A stretch of DNA of 64,000 nt from Pseudomonas mendocina (lineage in GTDB: Bacteria; Pseudomonadota; Gammaproteobacteria; Pseudomonadales; Pseudomonadaceae). The number at the start of each line of letters is the position of its first letter. Position 1 is the stretch's first letter. The notes below the pieces were generated by a model. That model saw only the letters and a program-made list of their open reading frames with translations. It searched no databases and had not been told where the DNA came from. Below are positions 56,801 to 64,000 of this stretch, piece after piece. A program made the position numbers and the translations under genes. The DNA lies in the NCBI RefSeq assembly GCF_900636545.1, contig NZ_LR134290.1, positions 1,674,001-1,738,000 on the forward strand. Reading direction: 5' to 3'.

Positions 56801-57903
56801 AGGGTTCGTTGCCGCAGGCGCTCGGCGCCGAGCTGCTGCGCATGACCGGCGCGCGAGTGTCCGACGAGGCCTGGGCGGAAGCGGCTGAAAGCATCGAAAA
56901 CCACCTGAAGATGAATATCGAGGTGGTGGATGCGCGCGGCAAGTTCCTCGGCGAAGGTCGTGACCTGGCCGAGCTGACCGCGCGTTTCGCCGAGGCCAGC
57001 CAGGCTGCCTTGGCCATCCCGCAGCAGAGCGACAAGCCGAAAGCGGTGGAGGCCAAGGCATTCGCCGAAGTGGCCGAGAAGGCGCAGCAGAAGATTGCCG
57101 GGCTTTCCATGACCGTCTACCCAGCGTTGGTGGAGGAGGCGGGCGTGGTCAAGGAAGGGCGCTTCCCGACCCAGGCCGAGGCCGACTTCCAGCACCGCCG
57201 TGCGCTGCAGCGTCTGCTGTTGCAGCAACTGGCCGAGCAGGCCAAGTTCCTGCGCGGCAAGCTGCCGGGGCTGACCGAGCTGGGCCTGCTCTATCGCGAT
57301 ATCGGCCGCGTCGAGGCGCTGGTGGAGGACATTCTGCTGGCCAGCCTGGATGCCTGCATCCTCGAGGGTGAGGCCACGCTGCCGCGCGATGGCGCGGCCC
57401 TGGCGCAGCTGGCCGAGCGCAAGCGTGGCGACTGGACGGCGCATGCCGAACGTATCGCCCGCCAGGTGCTGGAAATCCTCAAGCTGCACCATGACCTGCA
57501 GAAGCGCTTCAAGGGCAAGATCGATCTGGCCCAGGCCATGGCGCTGAACGACATCAAGCAGCAACTGGCCAATCTGGTGTACGCCGGATTCGTGCGCGAG
57601 ACGCCGGGCGAGTGGCTCAAGGAAATCCCGCGTTATCTGAAGGCCATCGAACAGCGTCTGGACAAGGTCGGTGCGCAGGTGCAGCGTGACCGCGTATGGA
57701 CGGGCGAGCTCACCGGCTACTGGGAACAGTACAAGGCGCGTGCTGCCAAACATGCCCAGGAAGGCAAGCGCGATGCGCAGCTCACGCTGTATCGCTGGAT
57801 GCTGGAGGAGTACCGCGTGTCGCTGTTCGCCCAGCAACTGGGTACGAAGATGGCGGTATCGGACAAGCGCCTGAGCAAGCAGTGGACGCTGGTTGAAGCG
57901 TGA
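53860..57903 (+). CDS. hrpA: ATP-dependent RNA helicase HrpA
   Basis: 1347-aa DEAH-box helicase. Walker A GETGSGKTTQLPK is at about residue 91, motif II DEAHERSLNIDF at about residue 189, SAT (ITSATIDLERFS) at about residue 220, and motif VI QRKGRCGRVEPG at about residue 397. OB-fold and HrpA-specific C-terminal domains follow. HrpA helps resolve stalled or collided ribosomes and processes some mRNAs. At about residues 610-640 the chain is encoded by an inserted REP pair (SRRSPLAGDDGQTDRRQAGS), making it longer than usual homologues of about 1300 aa. The frame is intact, so function is probably retained. Confidence 0.94.
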   Translation: MTDLATLQNNIDHVMIAERHRLRRQLHELQKQPDETKLAQWLARFQASSDKVAARRSSIPAMRYDDALPIAAKRDEIKAALEKSQVVVIAGETGSGKTTQLPKICLEIGRGVHGLIGHTQPRRLAARSVATRVAEEIGTPLGELVGYQVRFEDQSKDGTLIKLMTDGILLAETQHDRFLEKYDTIIVDEAHERSLNIDFLLGYLKTLLPRRPDLKLIITSATIDLERFSKHFNDAPIIEVSGRTYPVETWYRPLAAEVDEEGERLLDDLSIDQGILAALDEIAEHERSVGKRPGDVLVFLPGEREIREAAEVLRKANLRFTEVLPLYARLTPAEQQKIFAPMPGRKIVLATNVAETSLTVPGIRYVIDSGTARISRYSYRAKVQRLPIEPVSQASANQRKGRCGRVEPGICIRLYSEEDFLGRPEFTDPEILRTNLAAVILQMLHLRLGSIEDFPFIEPPDGKAISDGFNLLQELSAVNRESQLTPIGRQLARLPIDPRLGRMVLEGAKQGSLEEILIVAAALSVQDPRERPMDRQQAADQAHAQWKDVDSDFAALINLWRGFEEKRQELGSNPLRTWCKKNFLNYMRLREWRDAHRQLVLIARDLQLSGNASRRSPLAGDDGQTDRRQAGSHKGEPQPTKDTRVNAIARQQAEASEAAVRAKNYAAVHKAILAGLLSQIGQKTEEGDYLGARQRRFWIHPSSVIGRKKPNWVMAAELVETTKLFARMVAKIEPDWIEPLAAHLVKKNHLEPHWEKKRGQVVAFEQVTLYGMIIVGRRPVHYGPIDPQVSREMFIREGLVRGEINSRVRCLTANRQLLERLDELEAKSRRRDILADEETLFAYYDARIPQDIYQAASFESWYKKGSAADPQLLIMREEDALARDAREVTSAQYPDTLRIGELQLPLSYHFEPNHPRDGVTLRVPAPLLPQLQPERLEWLVPGLLEVKCVALVRGLPKALRKNFVPVPDFVGAALDKLVFGQGSLPQALGAELLRMTGARVSDEAWAEAAESIENHLKMNIEVVDARGKFLGEGRDLAELTARFAEASQAALAIPQQSDKPKAVEAKAFAEVAEKAQQKIAGLSMTVYPALVEEAGVVKEGRFPTQAEADFQHRRALQRLLLQQLAEQAKFLRGKLPGLTELGLLYRDIGRVEALVEDILLASLDACILEGEATLPRDGAALAQLAERKRGDWTAHAERIARQVLEILKLHHDLQKRFKGKIDLAQAMALNDIKQQLANLVYAGFVRETPGEWLKEIPRYLKAIEQRLDKVGAQVQRDRVWTGELTGYWEQYKARAAKHAQEGKRDAQLTLYRWMLEEYRVSLFAQQLGTKMAVSDKRLSKQWTLVEA
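55701..55759. repeat. REP pair inside the hrpA coding sequence
   Basis: TAGGAGCCCGCTTGCGGGCG (55701-55720) and its inverted partner GCCGGCAAGCCGGCTCCCAC (55739-55758) form a typical Pseudomonas REP doublet. It is read in frame within hrpA, between the helicase core and the KNYAAVHKAILAGL segment. Confidence 0.85.
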
Positions 57904-58001
57904 TCGGCGTGGCCTGGGCTGTACTGCCCGGGCCGGCGCGGCAGGGTAGGGCGCCTGGCGTCCGATTCGAAGTGGTTCCACTGTGAAGGTTGAAGTGAGA
58001 C

Positions 58002-58271
58002 ATGAGCGCAAAAGATGAAAGCGCTGGGCTGAGCCGCCGTGGCTGCCTGGGGCTGTTTGTGGTGGGGCTGCTGTTTGTCATTTCGTTGGTTGCCGGTTTT
58101 ATCTACTTCGTCACCCGCCCGCAGGGTGGCGAGATTGAAGCGGGTGAGCGCGCGGCCATCGTCGCCTGCTGGGAGCGCAGCAAGGGCGCCGACAGTGAGC
58201 GTGCCTTCACTGTGGAAAGTTGCCAGGAAATGGAGAAGCAGTTCCTGCGTAAGTTCGGCGAAAAACCATGA
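58002..58271 (+). CDS. Small single-pass membrane protein
   Basis: 89-aa protein. The N-terminal cytoplasmic stretch (MSAKDESAGLSRRG) is followed by one helix (LFVVGLLFVISLVAGFIYFV, about residues 18-37) and a short soluble domain with two cysteines (VACWERSKG, VESCQEMEKQ) that could form a disulfide outside the cytoplasm. ATG overlap with the next gene (ATGA) shows a two-gene operon with the thioredoxin-like protein. Function unknown. Confidence 0.75.
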   Translation: MSAKDESAGLSRRGCLGLFVVGLLFVISLVAGFIYFVTRPQGGEIEAGERAAIVACWERSKGADSERAFTVESCQEMEKQFLRKFGEKP

Positions 58272-58843
58272 GTGTGTTCAGCCGCCTGACGCTCAAGCAC
58301 TTTGTGCTGGGCTTCTTTGTCGTGGTGTTGGCGACAATCGTGTTGATCTGGTGGCTCAGCGGCGCGGCGTATTTGCGGCCCTATGCCGAGCAGACGGTGA
58401 TCTTCGGTCAGGGTGAATTGAAGCTGCCGCCTGAGCTGGCCGGCCCCGGGCCGATCCGCGTGGTGCACTTCTGGGACCCGGACTGCCCCTGCAACGGGGA
58501 AACCGACGCGCACCTGCGCTACCTGATCGGCCTGCACCGTAACGCCGATGTCGAGTTCTACAGCGTGCAGAAGCCGGGCAGTAAGGGCGAGATTGCGCCG
58601 TTTCTGCGTGGGCGGATGAAGCCCTTGCCGGGCATCGAGGGTATGGAATCGCTGCCAGCCAGCCCGGCCCTGGCGATCTGGGATCGCGACGGCAAGCTGG
58701 CCTATGCCGGGCCTTACAGCGAAGGGTTGGTGTGCAACTCCAGCAACAGCTTCGTCGAGCCGGTGCTCGATGCGCTGACCCAGGGGCGCCATGTTTCCCT
58801 GGCCAGCGGGTTGGCGGTGGGGTGTTATTGCGCCTGGAAGTAG
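58268..58843 (+). CDS. DUF6436 thioredoxin-fold-like membrane-anchored protein
   Basis: 191-aa protein with an N-terminal anchor (HFVLGFFVVVLATIVLIWWL, about residues 11-30) and an extracytoplasmic domain. VVHFWDPDCPCNGETDAHL (about residues 67-85) has the position of a thioredoxin-like CxC redox site. Further cysteines lie in GLVCNSSNSF and at the end in VGCYCAWK. It is probably a thiol-disulfide or metal-handling protein by fold; the family function is not known to me. Co-translated with the small membrane protein upstream. Confidence 0.75.
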   Translation: MSVFSRLTLKHFVLGFFVVVLATIVLIWWLSGAAYLRPYAEQTVIFGQGELKLPPELAGPGPIRVVHFWDPDCPCNGETDAHLRYLIGLHRNADVEFYSVQKPGSKGEIAPFLRGRMKPLPGIEGMESLPASPALAIWDRDGKLAYAGPYSEGLVCNSSNSFVEPVLDALTQGRHVSLASGLAVGCYCAWK

Positions 58844-58884
58844 TGGCGTAGCCCGTCCCACAGACGCCTTTGCCGGCCGCGCAA

Positions 58885-59062
58885 GCCGGGGCATATATCG
58901 AATCGTCCCGGGTTGCGTGTGGGTTTAGGTGAAGCTATCGCGGCTGAAGCCGCTCCTACAGGTGCATGGCGCCTGCAGACGTTCAGCAGTCCCGTGGGAG
59001 CGGCTTCAGCCGCGATGCTTTTGGCTGCGCTCAATTGCCCCGGATTGCATCCGGGCTACAAC
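58885..59062. repeat. First unit of a duplicated REP-containing block
   Basis: About 178 bp comprising CCGGGTTGCGTGTGGG, a REP doublet (ATCGCGGCTGAAGCCGCTCC ... GGAGCGGCTTCAGCCGCGAT) around a TGCATGGCGCCTGCAGACG loop, and CCCCGGATTGCATCCGGGCT. Nearly identical to 59196-59372. Confidence 0.85.
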
Positions 59063-59064
59063 GC

Positions 59065-59088
59065 TGTGCCTGTGCCTGTGCCTGTGCC
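59065..59088. repeat. Hexanucleotide microsatellite (TGTGCC)x4
   Basis: Four exact tandem TGTGCC units between two REP elements. Copy number may vary between strains through slippage. Confidence 0.9.
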
Positions 59089-59202
59089 TGTGGGAGGGGC
59101 TTTAGCCGCGATGTTTGTCGCGGCTAAAGCCCCTCCCACAAAAGCCCTCCCACAAAAGCCCCCTAGTCGGCCGCAATTGCGTAGCCCGGATGCAATCCGG
59201 GG
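59089..59202. repeat. REP palindrome of TTTAGCCGCG type plus inverted GTAGCCCGGAT element
   Basis: TGGGAGGGGCTTTAGCCGCG and CGCGGCTAAAGCCCCTCCCA form a near-perfect hairpin (59090-59139), followed by a second CCCTCCCACAAAAGCCCC fragment and by GTAGCCCGGATGCAATCCGG, which is the inverse of the element ending both flanking blocks. Confidence 0.8.
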
Positions 59203-59372
59203 CACATATCCAATCGTTCCGGGTTGCGTGTGGGTTAGGCAGAGCTATCGCGGCTGAAGCCGCTCCTACAGGTGCATGGCGCCTGCAGACGTTCAGCAAT
59301 CCCGTGGGAGCGGCTTCAGCCGCGATGCTTTTGGCCGCGCTCGATTGCCCCGGATTGCATCCGGGCTACAAC
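59196..59372. repeat. Second unit of the duplicated REP-containing block
   Basis: Aligns with 58885-59062 at an offset of about 310 nt with only scattered substitutions and one or two indels. The REP doublet core is unchanged. Confidence 0.85.
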
Positions 59373-59518
59373 ACCAGCCGTCTTTCGCCTCTACTTGACC
59401 CCTCTCTGCGCTCAGCCCGTCGCAAAGCTGACGTTTCTCACCTGCACATTTTGAATTCTTGAAGTTTTCTCAATGTCAAGGCCTGGCGAGCTGCTGGCGG
59501 GCAGCATCTTTCGTGTCA

Positions 59519-59532
59519 TTGATTCCTGTCAA
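59519..59532. promoter_or_regulatory. ANR/FNR box upstream of cyoA
   Basis: TTGATtcctGTCAA is a strong match to the ANR dyad and has the same half-sites as the box before ccoM. It is 324 nt before cyoA. In pseudomonads ANR is reported to repress cyo at low oxygen; the transcription start is not identifiable here, so activator or repressor geometry is open. Confidence 0.6.
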
Positions 59533-59589
59533 TTTGCTGACAAAAAGCTCTAAACCGGGGCTGTGATCTTTTGTCGCACCCCTTTGCTT

Positions 59590-59613
59590 CTTTGCCGGCT
59601 TCTCCCGGCAAAG
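59590..59613 (+). promoter_or_regulatory. Perfect hairpin in the cyoA upstream region
   Basis: CTTTGCCGG-CTTCTC-CCGGCAAAG, a 9-bp stem with 6-nt loop and no T-run, 243 nt before cyoA. Could be a 5' UTR structure, a regulator site, or the end of an upstream transcript. Confidence 0.45.
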
Positions 59614-59855
59614 TGTTTCAAATCTTTGCGTATATGTTGCGAAATATGTCGAGCGAGTGCGGAAAAACGCCCCTTAAGTAGGCTGCTAACTAATTGTGCG
59701 AGGCGGTCATAGCCTGCAACATCCGCGCTTCCCACGGTTTACCGCTTCGCTTGCACGGATGCTCAAGCTCTGAGTTCTCGCTGCCGGCCTTTTACTCGAT
59801 GGGCCGCACGGCAACTGAAGCCGACTGTGGGGCTCACTCAGTTGAAGGTCGTGAC

Positions 59856-60773
59856 ATGAAAGAAGAGAAATACCATCGTTGTGTGCGCTGGCTGGTGATG
59901 GCGATTGCCTTCTCGGCGCTCGGTGGATGTGACTGGGCACTGTTCAACTCGAAAGGGCAGATCGGTGTCGAGCAGGGCAATCTGATCCTGATCTCCATCG
60001 GACTCATGCTGATCGTGGTGGTACCCGTGATCATCATGACCTTCCTGTTTGGCTGGCGTTATCGCGAGTCGAACGAGAAGGCCACCTACATGCCCGACTG
60101 GGCACATTCGCACAAGATCGAACTGGTCGTCTGGGGCGTTCCCCTGATCATCGTCGCCGTTCTGGCGGTCATCATCTGGCAAACCTCGCATTCGCTCGAC
60201 CCCTATCGCCCGATCGAATCGGACAAGCCGGCGCTGAACATCGAAGTCGTCTCGCTCGACTGGAAATGGCTGTTCATCTACCCGGACCAGGGCGTGGCCG
60301 TGGTCAATGAGCTGGTGATTCCGGAGAAGACGCCGGTGACCTTCCACATCACCTCCGACACGGTGATGAACGCGCTGTCGATCCCGCAGCTCGGCGGGAT
60401 GATCTACGCCATGGGCGGCCAGCGCACCCAGCTCAACCTGATCGCCAACGAACAGGGCGAGTTCTTCGGCCAGTCCGGCAACTTCAGCGGCGAAGGCTTT
60501 TCGGCCATGCGCTTCACCACCCACTCGGTCAGCGACGACGCGTTCGCGCAGTGGGTCGACAAGGTCAAGCAATCGCCCGAGGTCATGGACTTCGCCACCT
60601 TCAAGCAGGTGGGCGAGCCCGGCGAAATGGTCAACCACCGCTACCCGGTCTACCCGATCCGTTACTTCGGCCAGGTCGAACCGAACCTGTTCAACAAGGT
60701 GATCGGGCAGTACGTGACCCTGAAAGATTCCCACAGCACGGCCATGCACGAAGCAGCGGAGGTGCAGGAGTGA
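59856..60773 (+). CDS. cyoA: Cytochrome bo3 ubiquinol oxidase subunit II (CyoA)
   Basis: 305-aa membrane-anchored subunit. A lipoprotein signal ends FSALGGC (lipobox, Cys about residue 27), followed by two transmembrane helices and a periplasmic cupredoxin-like domain ([20 protein letters not shown]) that lacks the CuA ligands, as expected for a quinol oxidase. The ATG follows GAAGG. The start region ATGAAAGAAGAGAAATA is A-rich and could bind Hfq/Crc. First gene of cyoABCDE. Confidence 0.95.
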   Translation: MKEEKYHRCVRWLVMAIAFSALGGCDWALFNSKGQIGVEQGNLILISIGLMLIVVVPVIIMTFLFGWRYRESNEKATYMPDWAHSHKIELVVWGVPLIIVAVLAVIIWQTSHSLDPYRPIESDKPALNIEVVSLDWKWLFIYPDQGVAVVNELVIPEKTPVTFHITSDTVMNALSIPQLGGMIYAMGGQRTQLNLIANEQGEFFGQSGNFSGEGFSAMRFTTHSVSDDAFAQWVDKVKQSPEVMDFATFKQVGEPGEMVNHRYPVYPIRYFGQVEPNLFNKVIGQYVTLKDSHSTAMHEAAEVQE

Positions 60774-60775
60774 AT

Positions 60776-62764
60776 ATGTTTGGAAAACTGACTCTGGATG
60801 CGATTCCGTACCACGAGCCCATCATCATGATCACCCTGGCCGTCGTGGCGCTGGGTGGTCTGGCGTTGTTCGCGGCGGTGACCTACTTCAAGAAGTGGGG
60901 CTACCTGTGGAGCGAGTGGCTTACCTCGGTGGACCACAAGAAAATCGGCGTGATGTACATCCTCGTCGCGCTGGTCATGCTGGTGCGTGGCTTCGCCGAC
61001 GCGATCATGATGCGTACCCACCTGGCGATGGCCCACGGTGACGGGCAGGGCTACCTGCCGCCCGAGCACTACGACCAGATCTTCACCGCGCACGGCATCA
61101 TCATGCTGATCTTCGTGGCCATGCCCTTGGTCACCGGCCTGATGAACATCGTCGTGCCGCTGCAGATCGGCGCGCGTGACGTGGCCTTCCCCTACCTGAA
61201 TTCGCTGAGCTTCTGGCTGTTCGTCGGCGGCGCGCTGCTGATCAATCTGTCGCTGGGCCTGGGCGAGTTCGCCAAGACCGGCTGGGTGGCTTATCCGCCG
61301 TTATCGGGGATCAAGTTCAGTCCGGGTGTGGGGATGGATTACTACATCTGGAGCATGCAGTTATCAGGCTTGGGGACGACGCTGACCGGGGTCAACTTCA
61401 TCGCCACCATCCTCAAGATGCGTGCACCGGGCATGAGCCTGATGAAGATGCCGATCTTCACCTGGACCATTCTGGTGACCTGCGTGCTGATCTGCGGCGC
61501 CTTCCCGCCGCTGACCGCGACCCTGGCGATGCTGTCGCTGGACCGCTACCTGGATTTCCACTTCTTCACCAATGAACTGGGCGGCAACCCGATGATGTAC
61601 GCCAACCTGTTCTGGATCTGGGGTCACCCGGAGGTGTACATCCTCATCCTGCCGGCGTTCGGCGTGTTCTCCGAAGTGGTGGCGACCTTCTCGCGCAAGA
61701 CCCTGTTCGGTTATGCCTCGATGGTCTGGGCGACCGCGGCCATCGGCGTGCTGTCGTTCGTGGTGTGGCTGCACCACTTCTTCACCATGGGCTCGGGGGC
61801 CAGCGTCAACGCCTTCTTCGGCATCATGACGTCGATCATCGCCATCCCCACCGGGGTGAAGATCTTCACCTGGCTGTTCACCATCTTCCGTGGCCGTCTG
61901 CAACTGAACGCCATGACCTGGATGACCCTGGGCTTCCTCGTGACCTTCTCCATCGGCGGCATGACCGGTGTACTGATGGCGGTGCCGGCGGCGGACTTCG
62001 TGCTGCACAACAGCCTGTTTTTGATCGCCCACTTCCACAACGTGATCATCGGCGGTGCGGTGTTCGGCTACCTGGCCGGCATCATCTACTGGTTCCCGAA
62101 AGCCTTCGGCTTCAAGTTGCTCGACCGCTTCGGCCGCTACTCCTTCTGGTGCTGGCTGATCGGCTTCTACTTCGCCTTCATGCCGCTGTACGTGCTGGGC
62201 TTCATGGGCATGACCCGTCGCCTCAACCACTTCGACAACCCGGCCTGGGTGCCGTGGGTGCAGGTGGCCGTGGTCGGCGCAGTGCTGATCGGTATCGGCA
62301 TCGTCTTCACCGTGGTGCAGTTCGTCACCAGCTACATCAAGCGCAAGGAAAACGTCGACGTGAGCGGCGACCCCTGGGACGGCCGCACCCTGGAGTGGGC
62401 GACGTCCTCGCCGCCACCGTTCTACAACTTCGCGGTCATCCCGACGGCGGACAAGATCGACGCCTTCTATGAGGCGAAGAAGAACGGTGTCGAGCTGATG
62501 CCTGCGCCAGAGCACTACGAGCCGATCCACATGCCGAAGAACACCGGCAACGGCCTGGTGGTGTCGGCGTTCGTCATCGCCTTCGGCTTCGCCATGATCT
62601 GGCACATCTGGTGGCTCGCCATCGCCGGCCTGGTCGGCGCCGTGGTCAGCTTCATCGTGCGTTCCTACGACGAAGACATCGACTACTACGTGCAGCCCGA
62701 AGAGATCGCGCGGATCGAGCAGGCGCACCACCAAACCAAAGCCAACGCAGTCGTACAGGCCTAA
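60776..62764 (+). CDS. cyoB: Cytochrome bo3 ubiquinol oxidase subunit I (CyoB)
   Basis: 662-aa catalytic haem-copper subunit with about fifteen helices, reducing oxygen to water while pumping protons. [15 protein letters not shown] carries the low-spin haem His. [17 protein letters not shown] holds the CuB His and cross-linked Tyr, WLHHFFTMG the two further CuB His, and [11 protein letters not shown] the haem ligands. ATG 60776 follows GCAGGAG; a GTG two codons earlier is possible. Two nt after the cyoA stop. Length matches E. coli CyoB. Confidence 0.97.
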   Translation: MFGKLTLDAIPYHEPIIMITLAVVALGGLALFAAVTYFKKWGYLWSEWLTSVDHKKIGVMYILVALVMLVRGFADAIMMRTHLAMAHGDGQGYLPPEHYDQIFTAHGIIMLIFVAMPLVTGLMNIVVPLQIGARDVAFPYLNSLSFWLFVGGALLINLSLGLGEFAKTGWVAYPPLSGIKFSPGVGMDYYIWSMQLSGLGTTLTGVNFIATILKMRAPGMSLMKMPIFTWTILVTCVLICGAFPPLTATLAMLSLDRYLDFHFFTNELGGNPMMYANLFWIWGHPEVYILILPAFGVFSEVVATFSRKTLFGYASMVWATAAIGVLSFVVWLHHFFTMGSGASVNAFFGIMTSIIAIPTGVKIFTWLFTIFRGRLQLNAMTWMTLGFLVTFSIGGMTGVLMAVPAADFVLHNSLFLIAHFHNVIIGGAVFGYLAGIIYWFPKAFGFKLLDRFGRYSFWCWLIGFYFAFMPLYVLGFMGMTRRLNHFDNPAWVPWVQVAVVGAVLIGIGIVFTVVQFVTSYIKRKENVDVSGDPWDGRTLEWATSSPPPFYNFAVIPTADKIDAFYEAKKNGVELMPAPEHYEPIHMPKNTGNGLVVSAFVIAFGFAMIWHIWWLAIAGLVGAVVSFIVRSYDEDIDYYVQPEEIARIEQAHHQTKANAVVQA

Positions 62765-62766
62765 CC

Positions 62767-63393
62767 ATGACCGCTTACGAACCCCATTTTCCACATGACG
62801 CTCATGGCCACTGCCATGAGCACCACCACGACACCAGTGGTATCAAGCTGTTCGGCTTCTGGGTCTACCTGATGACCGACTTGCTGATCTTCGCCACGGT
62901 GTTCGCCACCTTCGCGGTACTCAGCAACTCCTTCGCGGGTGGCCCCACCGCCAAGGAAATGCTCAGCCCGGGCCTGCACCTGGTGCTGGTGGAAACCTTC
63001 GCGCTGCTGTTCTCCAGCATCACCTACGGCATGGCCATGCTCGCCACCTACCGTGGCGACAAGGGCGCGGTGCTGCGCTGGCTGGGCATCACCTTCCTGT
63101 TCGGTGCGGCCTTCATCAGCATCGAGCTGTACGAGTTCCGCCACCTGATCCATGAAGGTGCCGGGCCGCAGGTCAGCGCCTACTGGTCGGCGTTCTTCAC
63201 CCTGGTCGGCACCCACGGCCTGCACGTCAGTGCCGGTCTGCTGTGGATGCTGGTGCTGATGTTCCAGGTCGGCAGCCGTGGCCTGACCGACACCAACAAG
63301 ACCCGCGTGGGGCTGCTCAGCCTGTTCTGGCACTTCCTCGACGTGGTGTGGATCTGCGTGTTTACCGTCGTCTACCTGATGGGGGTGCTGTAA
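62767..63393 (+). CDS. cyoC: Cytochrome bo3 ubiquinol oxidase subunit III (CyoC)
   Basis: 208-aa membrane subunit with five helices. A His-rich N-terminus ([19 protein letters not shown]) precedes [20 protein letters not shown], typical of Cyo[26 protein letters not shown] near residue 140 is the subunit III signature region. Two nt after cyoB and directly abutting cyoD. Confidence 0.95.
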   Translation: MTAYEPHFPHDAHGHCHEHHHDTSGIKLFGFWVYLMTDLLIFATVFATFAVLSNSFAGGPTAKEMLSPGLHLVLVETFALLFSSITYGMAMLATYRGDKGAVLRWLGITFLFGAAFISIELYEFRHLIHEGAGPQVSAYWSAFFTLVGTHGLHVSAGLLWMLVLMFQVGSRGLTDTNKTRVGLLSLFWHFLDVVWICVFTVVYLMGVL

Positions 63394-63729
63394 ATGGCTC
63401 ACCAAGACCATCACGCCGCCCATGCCGTGGGCTTCAAGGACTACCTGACCGGTTTCATCCTGTCGGTGATCCTCACCGTGATCCCTTTCATGCTGGTCAT
63501 GCACCCTGAAGTGCTGGGCCTGAGCCGTGGCGCGACCCTGATCACCGTGGTGCTCTTCGGCCTGGCGCAGGTGCTCGTCCACCTCGTGTACTTCCTGCAC
63601 ATGAAGACCGACGCAGAAGGCCGCTGGAACGTCGTTTCGATGATCTTCACCGTGCTGATCATCGCGTTCGTGGTCGGCCTGTCGGTCTGGATCATGTGGA
63701 GCATGCACTATCACATGATGATCAACTGA
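63394..63729 (+). CDS. cyoD: Cytochrome bo3 ubiquinol oxidase subunit IV (CyoD)
   Basis: 111-aa three-helix subunit (about residues 18-38, 46-68, 78-100) that aids CuB assembly in subunit I. The N-terminus has the His-rich [18 protein letters not shown], and [20 protein letters not shown] is the family signature. Starts directly after the cyoC stop and overlaps cyoE by one base (TGATG). Confidence 0.94.
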   Translation: MAHQDHHAAHAVGFKDYLTGFILSVILTVIPFMLVMHPEVLGLSRGATLITVVLFGLAQVLVHLVYFLHMKTDAEGRWNVVSMIFTVLIIAFVVGLSVWIMWSMHYHMMIN

Positions 63730-64000
63730 TGCTGGCGCTCCTGAAGCAGTACCTCAACCTCGCCAAGCCGGGCATCGTCTTCGGGAATCTGATTTCCGTG
63801 ACGGGCGGTTTCTTCCTGGCTTCGCGTGGCGATATCGATATGGCGCTGTACTTAGCGACAGCGCTGGGGGTTTCCCTGGTGATCGCCTCAGGCTGCGTGT
63901 TCAACAACTACATCGATAGGGACATCGACCAGAAGATGGAGCGCACGCGTAATCGCGTCCTGGCGCAGGGGCTGGTTTCACCTGCGCACGCCATCGTCTA
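63729..64000 (+). CDS. cyoE: Protohaem IX farnesyltransferase CyoE (5' part)
   Basis: The first 90 codons are in the window and the frame is open to the edge. The product begins [20 protein letters not shown] and has the prenyl-diphosphate-binding Asp motif [15 protein letters not shown] (about residues 70-84), with two hydrophobic segments. It makes haem O for the bo3 oxidase. The ATG overlaps the cyoD stop, the usual cyoDE arrangement. Confidence 0.94.
   Translation, partial: MLALLKQYLNLAKPGIVFGNLISVTGGFFLASRGDIDMALYLATALGVSLVIASGCVFNNYIDRDIDQKMERTRNRVLAQGLVSPAHAIV

Noticed and set aside
54280..58011. Long minus-strand open frames opposite hrpA
   Set aside because: Shadow frames of a clear DEAH helicase; no homology features or ribosome sites.
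58885..59372. Possible CRISPR array from repeated units
   Set aside because: Only two long units, palindromic REP cores and no uniform short spacers; no cas genes.
59694..59855. Upstream extension of cyoA by 54 codons
   Set aside because: The extension has no hydrophobic signal; starting at 59856 gives a proper lipoprotein signal with lipobox.

Overview
The window is a high-GC, densely packed gammaproteobacterial chromosome segment. Gene content and order point to Pseudomonas: mucC-mucD, lepA-lepB-rnc-era-recO-pdxJ, rapA-alkB, phaJ1-hydrolase-fadD2-fadD1 and cyoABCDE. Intergenic REP palindromes built on GGAGCGGCTTCAGCCGCGA suggest the P. mendocina/oleovorans/alcaligenes side of the genus. 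The species assignment is inference. No rRNA, tRNA or CRISPR array was found.

Layout. 1-7.9 kb: envelope-stress protease mucD (after the tail of mucC), then the translation/secretion/RNA-processing operon lepA-lepB-DUF4845-rnc-era-recO-pdxJ. 7.9-17.5 kb: a LysR gene with a small divergent ORF, cmoA-cmoB (tRNA wobble U34), a lysoplasmalogenase-like membrane protein, a large ECF42-type sigma factor without its usual DGPF/YCII partner, rapA, a small proline-rich protein, alkB and a 53-aa basic protein. 17.5-17.9 kb: a 38-aa CcoM-like cbb3-oxidase subunit behind two ANR/FNR boxes. 18-21.2 kb: an AaeB/AaeX/AaeA-type efflux operon whose pump gene ends inside a MITE-like element. 21.4-25.2 kb: cytosine uptake and deamination (codB-pucR-codA). 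25.4-30.8 kb: fatty-acid/PHA genes (phaJ1, lipase, fadD2, fadD1).

30.9-37.1 kb holds the most distinctive cluster. A MocR-type PLP regulator is divergent from a BenE-type transporter, a second-type YggS/PLP-binding protein, a class-III aminotransferase and serine hydroxymethyltransferase, with a 20-bp operator-like palindrome between them. 37.3-41.7 kb: an sCache chemoreceptor, an MFS and a DMT transporter, and a MarR regulator with its palindrome. 41.7-48.3 kb is accessory: AraC-GyrI regulator, an unknown secreted protein, a flavin amine oxidase whose domains appear circularly permuted, LysR/MFS, and an AhpD-like protein, interspersed with a dispersed intergenic repeat.

48.3-53.8 kb is a more AT-rich island. 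It has two overlapping small genes behind a structured C4-antisense-RNA-like leader, a 33-codon small ORF, an AAA_13 ATPase with a zinc-hook motif (a probable defence protein) and a DUF5677 protein. 53.9-64 kb: hrpA carrying an in-frame REP pair, a small membrane/thioredoxin-like pair, a REP-rich 1-kb spacer with an ANR box, then the cytochrome bo3 operon cyoABCD and the start of cyoE, which runs off the window.

Two themes recur. One is oxygen-responsive respiration: near-identical TTGAT-N4-GTCAA sites lie before ccoM and cyoA, two oxidase systems of opposite oxygen preference. The other is repeats shaping genes: a MITE-like element supplies the FUSC C-terminus, and a REP pair is translated inside hrpA.
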